From NCBI RefSeq assembly GCF_001625215.2, contig NC_030388.2:21378558-21442557 (forward strand): a stretch of DNA of 64,000 nucleotides, in the 5' to 3' direction. The position numbers were made by a program, and so were the translations under genes. The notes beneath the pieces are model-generated. The model did no database searches and had not been told where the DNA came from. It saw only the letters and a list, made by a program, of their open reading frames with translations. Of the stretch, positions 47,459 through 60,008 are shown piece after piece (the first letter of the stretch is position 1; each line of letters starts with the position of its first letter). This stretch comes from Daucus carota subsp. sativus. Its lineage: Eukaryota; Streptophyta; Magnoliopsida; Apiales; Apiaceae.

Positions 47459-50400
47459 TTACCATGCTTCCCTCAAGCGCTGGTGCATAGCAGTTTTCTT
47501 CATGTTGCTTCCTGTCCCTACACTTTGAGTTGATGCTCCCTCTTCCAAGTAAGGGACAATGTATTTTTTCATGTCCTCGTAAGAAATCGCAAGATGATTT
47601 CCTGAAACACTGATGTACTTAACCCGGCCAGCTTCATCCAGTGCTCTCAAACCAATCCAATCCTCTTGGTAGAGCTGAGTCTGCAGAACGCGTAAATATG
47701 TTCAGAACCAAAATTCGTGTCCCAAAAAGCTCAAGAGTGCAGTGTTAAAGAATTGTATTAAAATTTGAACTATTACAGCATGGATAATTTCAAAATGTAT
47801 TCCATTTCCAATTTATACTGCATATAAGGCTTTATATGTTTTTTTAGTTGCTTTTGGTGAGTGGTCTGCTTTTAATATCTAAATATCCAATTGGGAAACT
47901 AGGAAGCACAGACTCTAATATAGCGACACAGGAAACGGGGATTTGCCAATCATCAAAAAGTCTGAGATACGGGACTCGGCAAAAAAAAGAGAGTAACAAC
48001 AACAATAATAATAATAAAATAGGATTTATATATGTCAAACTTCATTTATGATATAATAAACTATCTTACAGTAAGTGGTGATCTAATATAAGATTCATTC
48101 TCATGCATTTACTTATTCCTAGAAAAATCCATCTGAGACGATACTCGGGCCCTTTTCGTTACTAGTTTGTTTAATTGGTATCAAGCACTCCCCAATATGA
48201 ACCCTCTCTATTTGTAGAATGTCGTCCTTAAAGCATTATTCGCAGATTAGAGAAAAAGAGAGGTGGAGATGAGAGAGGCTGTAGAATGAGGTTAAAACGA
48301 AGGTTGTTGGTCCTTCGGGCCTTAAAAAGCAGGTTATTAAGCCTTTTTAATGTGGGCCGAGTCCATGGCTGTATCGCTCCCTTGTCGAAAGCGAGTCCAC
48401 TTCTGTATGCGTGTCAACACGCCACATGGCAAGTCGAACACATACTCAGCTGAGTCGCAGAGTAGGGTGAATCAGAAGCGCATACAGCACCCATTTTGAA
48501 GAGTCCGTGCATCCTAGTTGGGGAATATCAACGATCTGTAAACACCATGGGGTTGAGAACATTGAAAGAAATGATACCTGCTGTGGAGGCAAGACTGGCT
48601 TGAATGCTCCATCGGGATAATACCCAAACCAGGCAGTTTCCTTCGGAATCAACACAGTGTCGTCTTCATGCTTTTAAAGTATAATATAAAATCACATAGG
48701 ATACATAAAAGAAAAGTTTAAATATTAGGATCACAGAAAAAAATAATATATAGTGAAAGAGAGACAGGACTAAAATACCATGATCAACACCAGATTCTGT
48801 AAACTTGAAAACCTCTCTTTGTATGTAGAGTTCCTATCTTCAGGGATTTCATTATTGAGCCTTGGCAGGAAGGTACAATGCTCTAAATAGTCAGGAATGT
48901 CCTAAAAATTCATAGCATGGATGTATTAATTAAATATAAACCTATAAAAGAAAAAGAACAGTCAAAGACTCGAAGCTATTGATCATGGAAGAATATATAA
49001 GAAAATGTTACTGGCACAGCAAGAAAGTAAGCCAATGCTGCTAGGTCTAAGCCATTCACACTTGCATGGTTTCTAGGAGTCAATTGATCCCCGGATTAGA
49101 GGGTAAACCATGTAAACTGATGTGACCTTGTTCAAATAGTAACCCTCTATGATTTAACTCGTATAATTGCCAAAAACGCAAAAATACTCGGTGATGCTTG
49201 TTTATATATATTTATAAGAGGTATGCTGCGTGGCAAACATGTTTAACTCGGGTATAAGAGCTCCCCGGGAACAAATTACTTACATTTGGTAGTTTAAGGT
49301 AACCAGCCGGAGCCAAGTGAGCCTGCAAAATAAATCAAATTCAATTCACAGTGATACTTGTCCATAAGATTGCAGCAGAGAGTTACCTAACGACCTAGAG
49401 GAAAAAAACCTATATTGATATACTCACTATGCATAAAGGAGGACAATGAAATCTTAAGACTAACTTTACAGAGAAAAAGGATAGAGAACCAGATGTTTAC
49501 TTGCACATAGTCGCTGTAGACCTCTGATTTTATCAAGTTGTCGGCCAATATACAGAATATACCTGTCTGCCAAAGCAGAAAAAAAGGTCAAACAAAAGCA
49601 TTAAATACATTTAAAAAAACACAAAATTATTTGTTGTAATTTAAAACTAGCAAAAATCACATAAACTAATGAAAGTGACAGATGGTCAAATAACTGCCTC
49701 AAAATTGCAAGCTACATGCTCTCTAAATCATCTCCGTACCATTCCTATAGGTTACCACTAAACATAACAGAATATTTTACTTAAAACGCGGTAATCAATA
49801 TTTTCTTTATTTGGAGGTTAAATATAGATTTACTTAGCATCACTGTCATATATGTCATATATTCAGGCTGTGGGATTACTTCTACGTTATTCAAAACAAT
49901 GCTCACAGTTGTCACAGTTTTCTATATGAATATTTGCACTGAATTATGAAAAATTGCAATGGCAGTAAGTTCGAAAAGCACTTACTCCGCAAAGTGGAAC
50001 AGAAGCAGTACCAGCATGAGGCCCTCCCAACGATATCAGGTTCTTAACCTGTTTTTTCACTAATATGTTTATTAAGGAAAATTTACATTGAAGGGGGCCG
50101 ATATGCCATAAGAATATTGAGCAATCCCATCATAAATTACTCAAAGCATATAGAAAAATAGGATGAATATATATGTATTTGTATTTGTATCTGTATATGT
50201 ATGTATTAATAGTTCTTATTTACATAATACAGAATGTCATGCAATATTTTAGAACACAGATCATCGCAGCAGAGGTATGGTTCTTACAGAGGGTCCACCC
50301 TCACAAAATTCCACGACAGCTCGACCTATTAAGTTACCCTGAGTAAAAGAAGAGAATAAAGAAAAGTGATAATCTATCAGAAGTTATTTATAACAATTCA

Positions 50401-53400
50401 AAGCAACTTAAGCATTCACAATTAAAATCCTTTTAAAAAAACACTTGAGTTGATATATAACGTGACGAACCCATGAACATGCTTTGTGAGAATGAAAGAT
50501 GATTACTCGAGAGTATACAACAATGCCTTGATGTTGGACTAGCATTAATTCATTGGTAAATTTTAATGAGACATATGAGATAAATAAAGTTCACAATAAG
50601 AATCATTATCGCGACTAACTCTATTAAGGGGATGGAAGGTTGTAAAAGTAGGGCACTTAAATTGATGACACTTTAAAATAAGAAAAACGAAATCTATGAA
50701 TTACAACTAAACTTCTGCGTGCATCTTGACGCAGGACAAGGCTTGTGATATAGATTTGAATGAGATTTGAAGAGTACCAATTCTACCCATAAAGGATGTA
50801 CGTAACATATCAGGAAACATACAAAGAAAGGAGTAGCACAATGATTTAATCAATCAAAGTTTTAGCCTTTTAAGGTAAACATGCTTTGATTTGGTCACAC
50901 CGAGTCCAAAGGATGTATTTTCAAATATTATTAGCTTACTGCGATTAAGACGTAAGAACAAAACGCACATAAAAATATATCAAATAAGATAAAAAGTATT
51001 GTATAATATTGTAACATTGCCAAGTATGCCTACCCTAACAGACACATGGTTAACTTGATCATGCATCTCATCTCCTTTGAGAATACGTAATTAACATTTA
51101 GAACGGTCAAGCTCGACTACAGCTTCTTTCTATTCTTCCCTTTCCGAAAAATACATCAATGTTTTAATATCTTTTCAACAGAAACAAGAACATGTACATC
51201 ATATATTTAGAAGAAAATAAACAAGGACATGCACTTTGTGCATGATCCATTATGAAAACAAACAAAGCAACATAAAATTTTCACTATTATATCTTACCTG
51301 AGAGAGACCAACTATGTTGTAACCCTTGCTTAGTTTTTTGTTTTCCTTCACCTAAGGTTTAAGCATAAATATGCAAGTTAAAAAAAAGAAGAAGCTAGAA
51401 AACAATTCAATAGATTTGCCTGCAGAAGAAAAATCTGGCACCTTGTCGCAGACGATTTGAGCCTGTAACAAGAGTTCAGTACTTCAATATAACTTACATG
51501 AAGAAAATAATTTTTAGATAGAACAAAAATTCACTCTATGGCTGCACCTGATCTTGTAGAGGCATAAACCAAGAATCCCAGCTTCCATCTCCAATTTCCC
51601 TACAGCAAATGATCACTTTAGTCAACTTCCATGATATCATTGTGTAAGGAGTTTAAAAGGAGAAAATTTAATCTCAAAAATGTTTCTAGCATCCAATAAA
51701 TAACATCTCTTCTTATAATACTAAAAAACAACCCATTCGAAAGCACCAGTCCCACCTAATTACATTTTATATTAAAGTTATATTACATCCAAATTGATTA
51801 TATATTGTGAGATTGATTTTATGTGTTTGTATGGAAACGTTATCAATAACATAAACAAACATACGTTAACGCACAAACAGATACATATATAAATATTTAC
51901 AGATCATAAGTGAACCAAAACCAAGCAGAACAGCAATAAAACAAAGAACAAAGAACAGTATCCATTTTCATAGGTACCTTCGTGAATATATCCTTATAAA
52001 AACAAATCATATCTTTTTAATTTTCATTATCATTTTAGAATATTACCACAAAAAATTCTTCATCATATTTTGATATAAATATATGTTAGTAGAACCTCAA
52101 GAGTTTAATAATGATCTAGCAAAAAAAGGGGGGAGGGTTTAATATTGAATTTACCAAGATAAAAAGTCTACATTAGTATCCTCAAAAGTGGCTTCTACAA
52201 CCTCTGAAAAAGTAAACCGATTATGGAAGGCCTAAAATAAAACTATTCTTCTGTTAGAGTATGCATGTACATGATACAATCCATGAGGTCAATCGTGCCA
52301 TATATTCCCTCTGTCCCTCTTGTTTCTTTACATTTGGGACAGAGGGTTTGACACACATTTTAAGGCGCCTATGTTATAATTTCACAAATTATTTCAACTT
52401 TTTTTGCTTCTGAAGTTAAATTTTTATTCAGAAAAAGATAATTTTAAAAATAAGTTACGATCTACACTTTATATACACCTTAAAATGCGTGCCAAACTGT
52501 GAAAAAAACTGTAAAGAAATGAGAGGGACGGAGGGAGTATAATACATGCTTCAGACAACCAGAAAATGCAGCTTACATTTGAATTATGCATGGATTTAGG
52601 ATTATATTTTTAACTTTAATGAGTATGAAGTACATATGGGTAAATTTGTATGGCCGATCAGCAGCTGAATACGATACGTTAATAAAACATTGGTCACCGG
52701 AGAAAAGGGTTGGCAGAAGAGTGCATTCGATCTCAGTATTTCCAAATTATCATCAAAACAAAAGTTAATTATTCTTAACACGAGACAGTTATAACTCTAA
52801 ATAGTGTTGCTAAGTCACTTGATAAAAGCACTTTGCTATCACAAAAGAACACCAAGTTATATCTTGATCTATAAGCTACGAGACATTAGTTTTACAGGGA
52901 TCAAGATCTTACAAGCAATATCCATCAGATTTAGACCAGTCACTTAGTTGTTCGGTAAAACTTGAAATCCCTTTGTGGGTACATTTGTCTCCAATTCCTA
53001 AAACAAGAAACCCATTAGGTCATATTGCGACAAAACCCGGAATTTTACTACCAAGAAACCTAAGATGCAACCACCAGCAAACACACAAAGCAATAAGAAT
53101 CGAATAAAAAGAATGAATCAACACTAACTTTTCAACACATAGAGAAACTAAACTAAACTTTAAAATTACAACCAACATCATAAAAGTTGAATCTTGGCTT
53201 AAAAATACAATAAAGTTATGATTATTACAAATTGGTCAGAACCCATCAGCAGCCAGTGAGCAAATATATATAAAAATACATAATTTCATACAAGTAAGTT
53301 AAGTGAAGTTACCCCGGAGTAAATCAAACAAGTACACACCCATATCATAAAAATTGAATCTTTGTAGATATTATAACTAAAGTCGTGATTTTTAACAAAT

Positions 53401-53588
53401 GGGTTGGAAAAAATATATGTAAAAATACATAGTTACATACAAGTAAGGGAATACATAGTTACATACAAGTAAGGGAATTAAGTGAAGTTACCATGGAGTA
53501 CAATGAAAGGAAGAGATGATGAGATTGAAAAAAGAGTGAAGAATATTATGTTGGTGATCAACAAAACAACAAGATTATAAGTAGGCAT
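47459..53588 (-). CDS. PPT1: Palmitoyl-protein thioesterase (321 aa, 12 exons)
   Basis: Alpha/beta hydrolase that removes thioester-linked fatty acyl groups from cysteines of proteins; the family is lysosomal or secretory, and the N-terminus here is a signal peptide (MPTYNLVVLLITNIIFFTLF). Exons 5' to 3': 53492-53588, 52913-52997, 51548-51599, 51442-51462, 51298-51351, 50288-50338, 49986-50048, 49501-49566, 49284-49322, 48779-48901, 48578-48670, 47459-47680, summing to 966 bp, all in phase. The lipase-like box is GLSQGN with nucleophile S102. The probable Asp is D221 (HEDDTVLIP) and the His is H277 (SGNHLAIS). The oxyanion region is LHGIGDKC. The C-terminus runs about 25 residues past the usual PYL end, with Ser/Gly/Thr-rich sequence. 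Likely functional. Confidence 0.93.
52305..52537. mobile_element. Stowaway MITE in intron 2 of the thioesterase gene
   Basis: Left end TTCCCTCTGTCCCTC, right end GAGGGACGGAGGGAG, flanked by TA. About 233 bp, with internal inverted halves. Confidence 0.82.
53160..53500. repeat. Imperfect tandem duplication across the exon 1/intron 1 border
   Basis: About 165-170 bp occur twice: ACATACAAGTAAG..AAGTGAAGTTACC appears at about 53289-53313 and 53449-53491, with similar sequence before each (CATAAAA.TTGAATCTT..). The second copy overlaps the true donor of exon 1; the first ends in a decoy-like CCGGGG. A shorter 27-bp tandem repeat (TACATACAAGTAAGGGAA) is nested at 53432-53478. Confidence 0.65.
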
Positions 53589-54254
53589 ATCTGCTGAATT
53601 CAGGGCTCTAGATTCTTGTATTTCTCCTGCAACAAGTGTAAGTTAAGGTTGCAGAATACATGGGATAAACGGGTCGGATCAGATACTGACCGCTTTTAAT
53701 CAACACAAACACTCAACAACTGTATCTACTTGCAATTATGTTTACTTACGTTTGAAGTCTGAACTCCAATGAAAAGAAATTGGAATCGAATTTGCAAAAT
53801 CATTGAAGACGAAATCAGTCATTATTTTTGTAATTTATTTTATAATTTAAATACTTTAAATTGATCTATTAATAAATATAAAAAATTGACTAAATTTTTT
53901 ATAATATTTGTTTTAAATTTATATTATTTTATAGCTATACTAAAATAAATTAAAGTATACAAAATCATATTATAAATATCAAGTTGTATATTATATAGGA
54001 TATACATTAATTATACATGATACAAAGTGTAAAATGAATTTACAGATTAGTTGCAGTTAAGAGATAAAAATATCCCGTAATTTGATTTGATTTGATATGA
54101 AAATTTTAAATTTATTGATTTTGAATTAGATAAAATATTATTTATGTTGCTAATATATGATCCATCTTTAGTTGCTAATGTGCTGATTAGTGTAAATATT
54201 ATGAATTTAACTTTGTTCATCATCAATTAGAGTGTCTGTAATATATGTCATTAA

Positions 54255-55214
54255 AAGCATCTCCAAGGGAGATACTATAATTGTTAGCTAAAAGTGTGAA
54301 TATTGATGATTAGTTAAAAATTTGCTGAACTTTTAAACTTTTTCTTCCCGTGATATTTGCTATAATAGTTAGCTATATTTTAAAATTATGTTATTTTGTT
54401 GTTTTCAAATTTTAACAATTATATTTTCAAATAATAATTATTTGTTGTGAATAAATTTTATATATAACTTTCTTATAAATTCAATCAGATAAACATTTCA
54501 TATAAATATATATTTTATTTCTAATTAGTTAAAATGATATTATTATTAAAAATCTATTATTTCATTATTTTCAAATTTTAATGACTAAATTTCACTTAGT
54601 AGTTATTATGCATTGTAAATAAAATTTATAAATAAATTATTTTTTGAATTTAATCAAATTAAATTTTATACAAGAATATATGTTATTTAATCAATTAAAA
54701 TTTTATTTTATAACGCAAATGATATAATTTTTTAAATTAATTCCCAAATTTTATTTAAATGTTTTAAAAATAAGATAATTCTTAAAACTATAAACACTAT
54801 TTCTATTATATTAATTTATTAGTAGGTTTTCAATGTATAATTTAATACGAAATAATTGTATAAGTAATTAATAAATTTGTTAACAATATTTTTTTTTACA
54901 TTTTTTATGATAAAATAATTTTACACTTAATATTGTATAAAATAACAAATTGTAAATATTTAATATAGTTATTAAATTTTAATAATATATACATACATGG
55001 AAAAATGAACAGAAGGAAACAGGAAAAGAGACTGAAACTGAGGTGAAACTCGTATAGATAATGGAGACAGAATCAGCAAATTTGAAGGATGAAAACTTGA
55101 TAGCTAAAACTTTAGTTAATAGAAAGGTCCCGTTGAAGTGCTTAAAATTTTAGAGGATTTGTATAATGGGTGCCCAATTTTAGCTAACAAGTGACTACGG
55201 TTGGAGTTGTCCTA
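54255..55214. mobile_element. AT-rich non-autonomous DNA element (candidate)
   Basis: The left part has AGCATCTCCAAGGGAG..TTAGCTAAAA and the right part, read inversely, has AGGACAACTCCAACCG..TTAGCTAAAA, giving weak inverted ends as in a common plant family. No coding sequence. Boundaries and class are tentative. Confidence 0.45.
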
Positions 55215-55927
55215 AGAAGTGAGTCAAGAATGTAACTTTCTTATCTTAACAGTATCGCTGCCAGTTTTTCATAATTTAGAGAAAAAGAAAATTTCACAAG
55301 AGTTTTTACAAATAAAATTTATACTTTCACAATATTGATTTGATATGAAAATTTTAAATTGATTGATTCTTCGCATTATTTCGTGACTTGCCAGAATTAC
55401 TAAAGAATTACTAACACAAACAAGATATGATACAACAACAAATTGCTTGAAATCAAACTTCATCTTAATATAAGCACGGTGGGATAGTTCAGACATTAAG
55501 AGGTTATCTGTCCCACGTCTGGTTCGACCTGGCTCATCCCGAGATTATTTGTAAGACTATAAATTATATTGGAACATAATAATCGGTAAATTTTTAATAT
55601 TAACATTCCAAATAATTTGGTACACAAAATATAAGTCCGTATTGGATCAAAATATTACTCCACTCCCAAGTCCTTGTTAGAAAGTCCTATTAGAATTTAG
55701 AAATCGGGTAGAACCGATTTCCACAATATGAAACCAGTGAAGATAGCAACTTCTGTTGACACAAGTATATTTACACTAGACATATTTCTCAGACTATACT
55801 ATACACATGTGACATGAGTCCTTCTGCAAAAATTAGTTGCACTACTCATAAGGCCAATGCTCCAAATTATAGGGAAGCTGTAGTGATGTCTTCACCATGA
55901 AAACACACACAGGCATTGAGGAATCAT
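55215..55927. other. Spacer downstream of the Nudix gene
   Basis: No gene seen. It would include the 3' UTR of the Nudix gene. Confidence 0.45.
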
Positions 55928-58335
55928 TTAGAGTGATGTAATTTGACAGTTGGAATCTTGAACATCAACTATATTATAGTACAAGGAGGACAGCTTTCCG
56001 TCGAATTTAGAGACTACTGGATGAACGGAGAGTCCACAGTACTGCTTTCCTATACGCGCAATGCAGATGTCGATGATCTTTTTGAACATGTTGTCGCCTT
56101 GAATAAGTGGCTGTTCTATGAACTCGTCTAATGCCATCCACTGCAAAATTAATACAAAAAGAATGTCACTTGTGGATATCTCTGTCAATGCATTATATTT
56201 GTAAGCAGCTTACTGTTAAGTGGCCCGAGCCCGAGGTGTTAGGAGGAGGGTTTACCAGGATCATATTATATTCTAACACTTATGATGATCTATGAACACG
56301 AGCAACTGAAGCGTTCTTAGACACACATGAATTATTATTATTTTTATTTTGTGCAGATGTGAAGCTCCCTTTTATAAACAAGTACCTAGACTAGATTACA
56401 TTATCGTCAATGAAAACTTGGTTTATTACCTTGGCAGCTTGAACTTCAACATCATCAATCACGATATGATTTGACAGTGGTCTCAACATGCACACGAAAA
56501 ATAAATCTGACTTTTGGAAAGCCACATTCTGAGCATGCCTGCAATTACGCATAGCATATCAAGTATAATTGTAAGAGAGAATGTATATTTTTTAAGAAAA
56601 TTGTTAGTTAGAGATTGCTATAAATTCCAAGGTTTTTCATATTTGCAGAATATCTTTGTCTGGATGATCAATATCCATAAGAAGACAGAATTCTTTTATA
56701 AAATTATGTTGAAGATGTAATTCTCTAAGAAGGAAATATATTTGTACCTGAATGCTACAACTTCTAAGAATTCAGTATCGATCTGAAAGGCCAAACAAAA
56801 GCTTGTGAAATGATTAAATATTCATTATGCAAAGAGCGAGCAAGAATGTTAGCAAGAAGAGTTATGTACAGAGTTCTTACACCAGTTTCTTCCTTGACTT
56901 CTCTTACAGCTCCAGTAAATATCTCCTCCGACTGATAATATCAAAAGATTACAGTCTGAAACTTCGTTTATAAGAAGATACTAAATGTGCTGGCCAACTA
57001 CTGAAATTTGAAGGCAAACAAACCTCCTGAATAAAACCAGTAGGTAGTTTCCACAGGCCGGTATTTGCTGGAGTTGTGTGCTTCTCTTGTACTACAAGCA
57101 CCTGTAGATTATAATCGAACAGTTGTTTCAAAAACATCAAAAAATTTCATTATTATTAGTACAATAACTAAAATATATGATTATTCAAAAGACAGAGAAT
57201 GATTCAGTAAACAAAAAGAGATGCCGCAGTATGATTCAGAGAGTATTGCAGCTATTGTCAATCGCTATTAAGGTTTAATTATCCTTTTTCTTCACTAAAC
57301 TAGTAAAGAAACCTTACCTCATTATTTTCATTGATCACGAAACCTCCAACTCCGACTTGATGAGAAGCATTGTCAGGAAGCATGCAAGGTCCTTCAGGAA
57401 TCCAGTAGGTCATCATGACATATCCTCTTTCTGCATGATGATACCGAAACCCTTCCTATTAACAAATCAATGTTCAAAATACTGCACCTACTAAGCAACA
57501 ACAAAGCCAAAGATCAAAAAATTACAATTTTTATTAGTTCCACTACCTTCACTGCTACCGGAACAAGTTCAGATTTTTCTAGTGGCAGCTTAAGCCAAAC
57601 GCCTTTCTTTTCCTGCAATCAATGACATGAAGATCGTTAATTTCCTGAAAATGAGAATAAAAAAGAAAAACCGCTTTGTTTCCTTAATTCTGCAGTACAA
57701 TAACATTGTCCCACGAAAACATACATAACAAAGAAAGAAAGGGATTTGGATGATAAGAGGGGAAAGCTACCTCTAACATCCAACAAGACAGAGATGAGCG
57801 GAGAATAGAGGCAAAGAAGCTCGGATTAGATGGTAAATTTTCTGGGTTGACTACAACACCACCATACTCATCATCTAAATGGTCAAGTACTCTTTTACTG
57901 AAATATACATTTGGGGCTGAACCATTAATTCCATTCATCCGAAACGAATAAGTGTCCACCATTAATTTGTCTTTTCCAGCAGAACCCATTGGGCTATCTG
58001 AAGTACTTATGCAAGAAACCTTCTGAAATTTACCTAAACAAAGAAGAGAAGATTAACAATCAGTACTCTGGAACATAAAGGCCGGATATCAGAATCACAA
58101 TTACAAGAGAAACATCAATTTAGTGATTATTGACTTGGGGAAATTTTAGCAGTACCTTACACAGAGTTATAAAGACCAAAGAATTCGAACATGGGGTATA
58201 AGAATTTCAAGAGAAAAAAATTAGTTTACCTTTGTAATAACAGAGCTGAAGTTGGGAGACTTTTCGACAACCTATGTGACTGGAGTAGAAGAAAGGCCCA
58301 GATGATGACTTGGAAACACACATTTTTAACTCCAT
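55928..58335 (-). CDS. NUDT8: Nudix hydrolase, NUDT8-like (352 aa, 9 exons)
   Basis: Nudix enzymes cleave nucleoside diphosphates linked to another group; relatives of this plant subgroup act on NADH and ADP-ribose, but NUDT8's own substrate is not known to me. Exons 5' to 3': 58230-58335, 57771-58033, 57547-57612, 57318-57455, 57024-57101, 56881-56931, 56748-56782, 56430-56538, 55928-56140, totalling 1059 bp in phase. The Nudix box is complete at residues 213-235 (G213, E219, R227-E228, E231-E232, G234). The N-terminal Nudix-like domain holds DDEYGGVVVNPENLP, and the C-terminal part has QYCGLSVHPVVSKFDGK. About 50 extra N-terminal residues rich in Ser/Cys/Lys resemble an organelle transit peptide, as in the long NUDT8 type rather than the short cytosolic ones. 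Confidence 0.92.
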
Positions 58336-60008
58336 TGTTAAGCACCTCTCAAACTACCAAATCGAACCACAAGTGCAGAATCAAATAAGAATATATATAG
58401 TTAACAACATCAAGATACGTAGATAAAGAGAGTATTCCAAGGTTATCCAAGTTACATAATATCAAAAAACCGGAAGATACTCTGCAGCCAAGCTGAGTAC
58501 AAGGAAAATCTTGGTATTCTACGTCGAAAATAAAGATAAAAAATCAAAGGGGTACAATGAAACAGCAAGAATGTGAGTAAAATTGGAATAAACTCAACTA
58601 GGGACAAGAAGGAAAGGCTTAAATTTTGTATTCAAGTAATCTCAAGAGCCAAAGGATAAAAATAAAGTGTGCTGCGGTGAGAAATGGGAATCAAGTAAAG
58701 TTAACAAACAAAGTTGAAGATGATCAGCAACAGCTTAAGTACAAGATGATGCTTATTAAAAATTATGAAGAAAACAAGAAACTAGTACTAATGGGTATGT
58801 ATTGAAAGTTGAAGTGTTGTTCTGATATGGTTGTATTTACCACGTGATTTCCACATATCTGGCTCACAACTGACAGAGCCTATCAACATGTGAGTTTGTG
58901 CCACGTCCTTGTTTGTAGATTGCCTTGTGTCATCATCAAAATTTACAGGGTTTGCTCAATTATTGTTCTTCATTACTTTATGAGAATTCGGATTTGGGAG
59001 GGTTTTCGTATTTTTAGCACGATTTGATCTTGATATGTAAAGAAATGTACCATGTGATATCAAAATGTAATGTTTACAGTAAAGTCTGGCATTCATGAAC
59101 ATCGTTGATGTGTAAGGTGCTAGAGGAAGATTCTAAATAAATCTTATGTTATATTTCAATACTCCCTTTTCTCGGAATCCCATTTTTTGGTTGAAGAGTG
59201 GGTCACGGACACCCATCTTTGGAGGTGACGGAAAGTCGAACTTGAGACCTCCGCCGAATCAGGGCTCTGATACCATGTTGAGGTTTTAGATGGACGGGTC
59301 AACATGGTATCAGATCCGGTGGAGGTCTCAAATTTATCTAAAACTTGAAGGTGTTAGAGGCAGGTCCAAATGAATCTTATGCTATATTTCAACACCAGCA
59401 TCTGTTGCATGAGACCTGAAATCGCGTAAAAGGGTCGTGTTACACCTTAAAACCTGTATTAGCTAGATTTGTGTTAGACAAATTGCCATCTTAGAAACTC
59501 AACTAATAGAGTATCAAACTCAAATTTTAACTTAGTAGTTTATTGTTGGTGGTATCATACTATGTAGGTACAACAGGTGGAATGATATCCAGACTTATAT
59601 ATACCAGCAAAAGAAAGCTAAGCATCTGACAAATAGGCAACCAGGAAGCCAACAAGATAACTTTAAGTATGTTTATGATGCGTGTGGGTCGCGAATCATG
59701 CTTATTGAATAGCTTAAATCAGACGCTTATATTGTTGAAGTTATTTAATCTTTTGTTCATGAGCCTGTGGCAAAATTTGATAAGGATGGTAAAAAGAAAG
59801 CATAACACACTGAGCTTCATATAAGAATCTGCTGATAGAAAAAATTATCGAGGTGACCATGATTTTATTAGAATTGGCTGGATCCTGGATTACAGTTTTA
59901 TTGCACAATTGACATAATAATATCCGAACCAATGATGAAATGGAATTACTTCCAATACAAAAGATTCTCAATTTAGTCTTGCAATCATTCAGTCTTATGA
60001 AAATATGA
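58336..60008. other. Spacer between the Nudix and H+-ATPase genes
   Basis: It contains the Nudix promoter and the H+-ATPase 3' UTR, and a retroelement remnant at 59114-59395. No gene recognised. Confidence 0.5.
59114..59395. repeat. LTR-element (TRIM-like) remnant with palindrome
   Basis: Two direct relatives (AAGGTGCTAGAGG...TTATATTTCAATAC at about 59114-59163; AAGGTGTTAGAGG...CTATATTTCAACAC at about 59348-59395) flank a palindrome. The palindrome's inner arms are TCTGATACCATGTTGA (59266-59281) and its reverse complement (59299-59314). The outer arms hold GAGACCTCC and GGAGGTCTC. The inner arms contain the initiator-tRNA-Met primer-site sequence in both orientations. Confidence 0.55.

Noticed and set aside
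52149..52209. Possible extra exon in the thioesterase gene (minus strand, with a CAG acceptor and GT donor)
   Set aside because: Joining it to the neighbouring exons brings an in-frame stop, while direct joining of 52913-52997 to 51548-51599 restores the family sequence (YC-L-EIGDG).
59261..59275. tRNA-Met gene
   Set aside because: Only the last 12-13 bases of initiator tRNA-Met are present; no cloverleaf precedes them. They fit a retroelement primer site.
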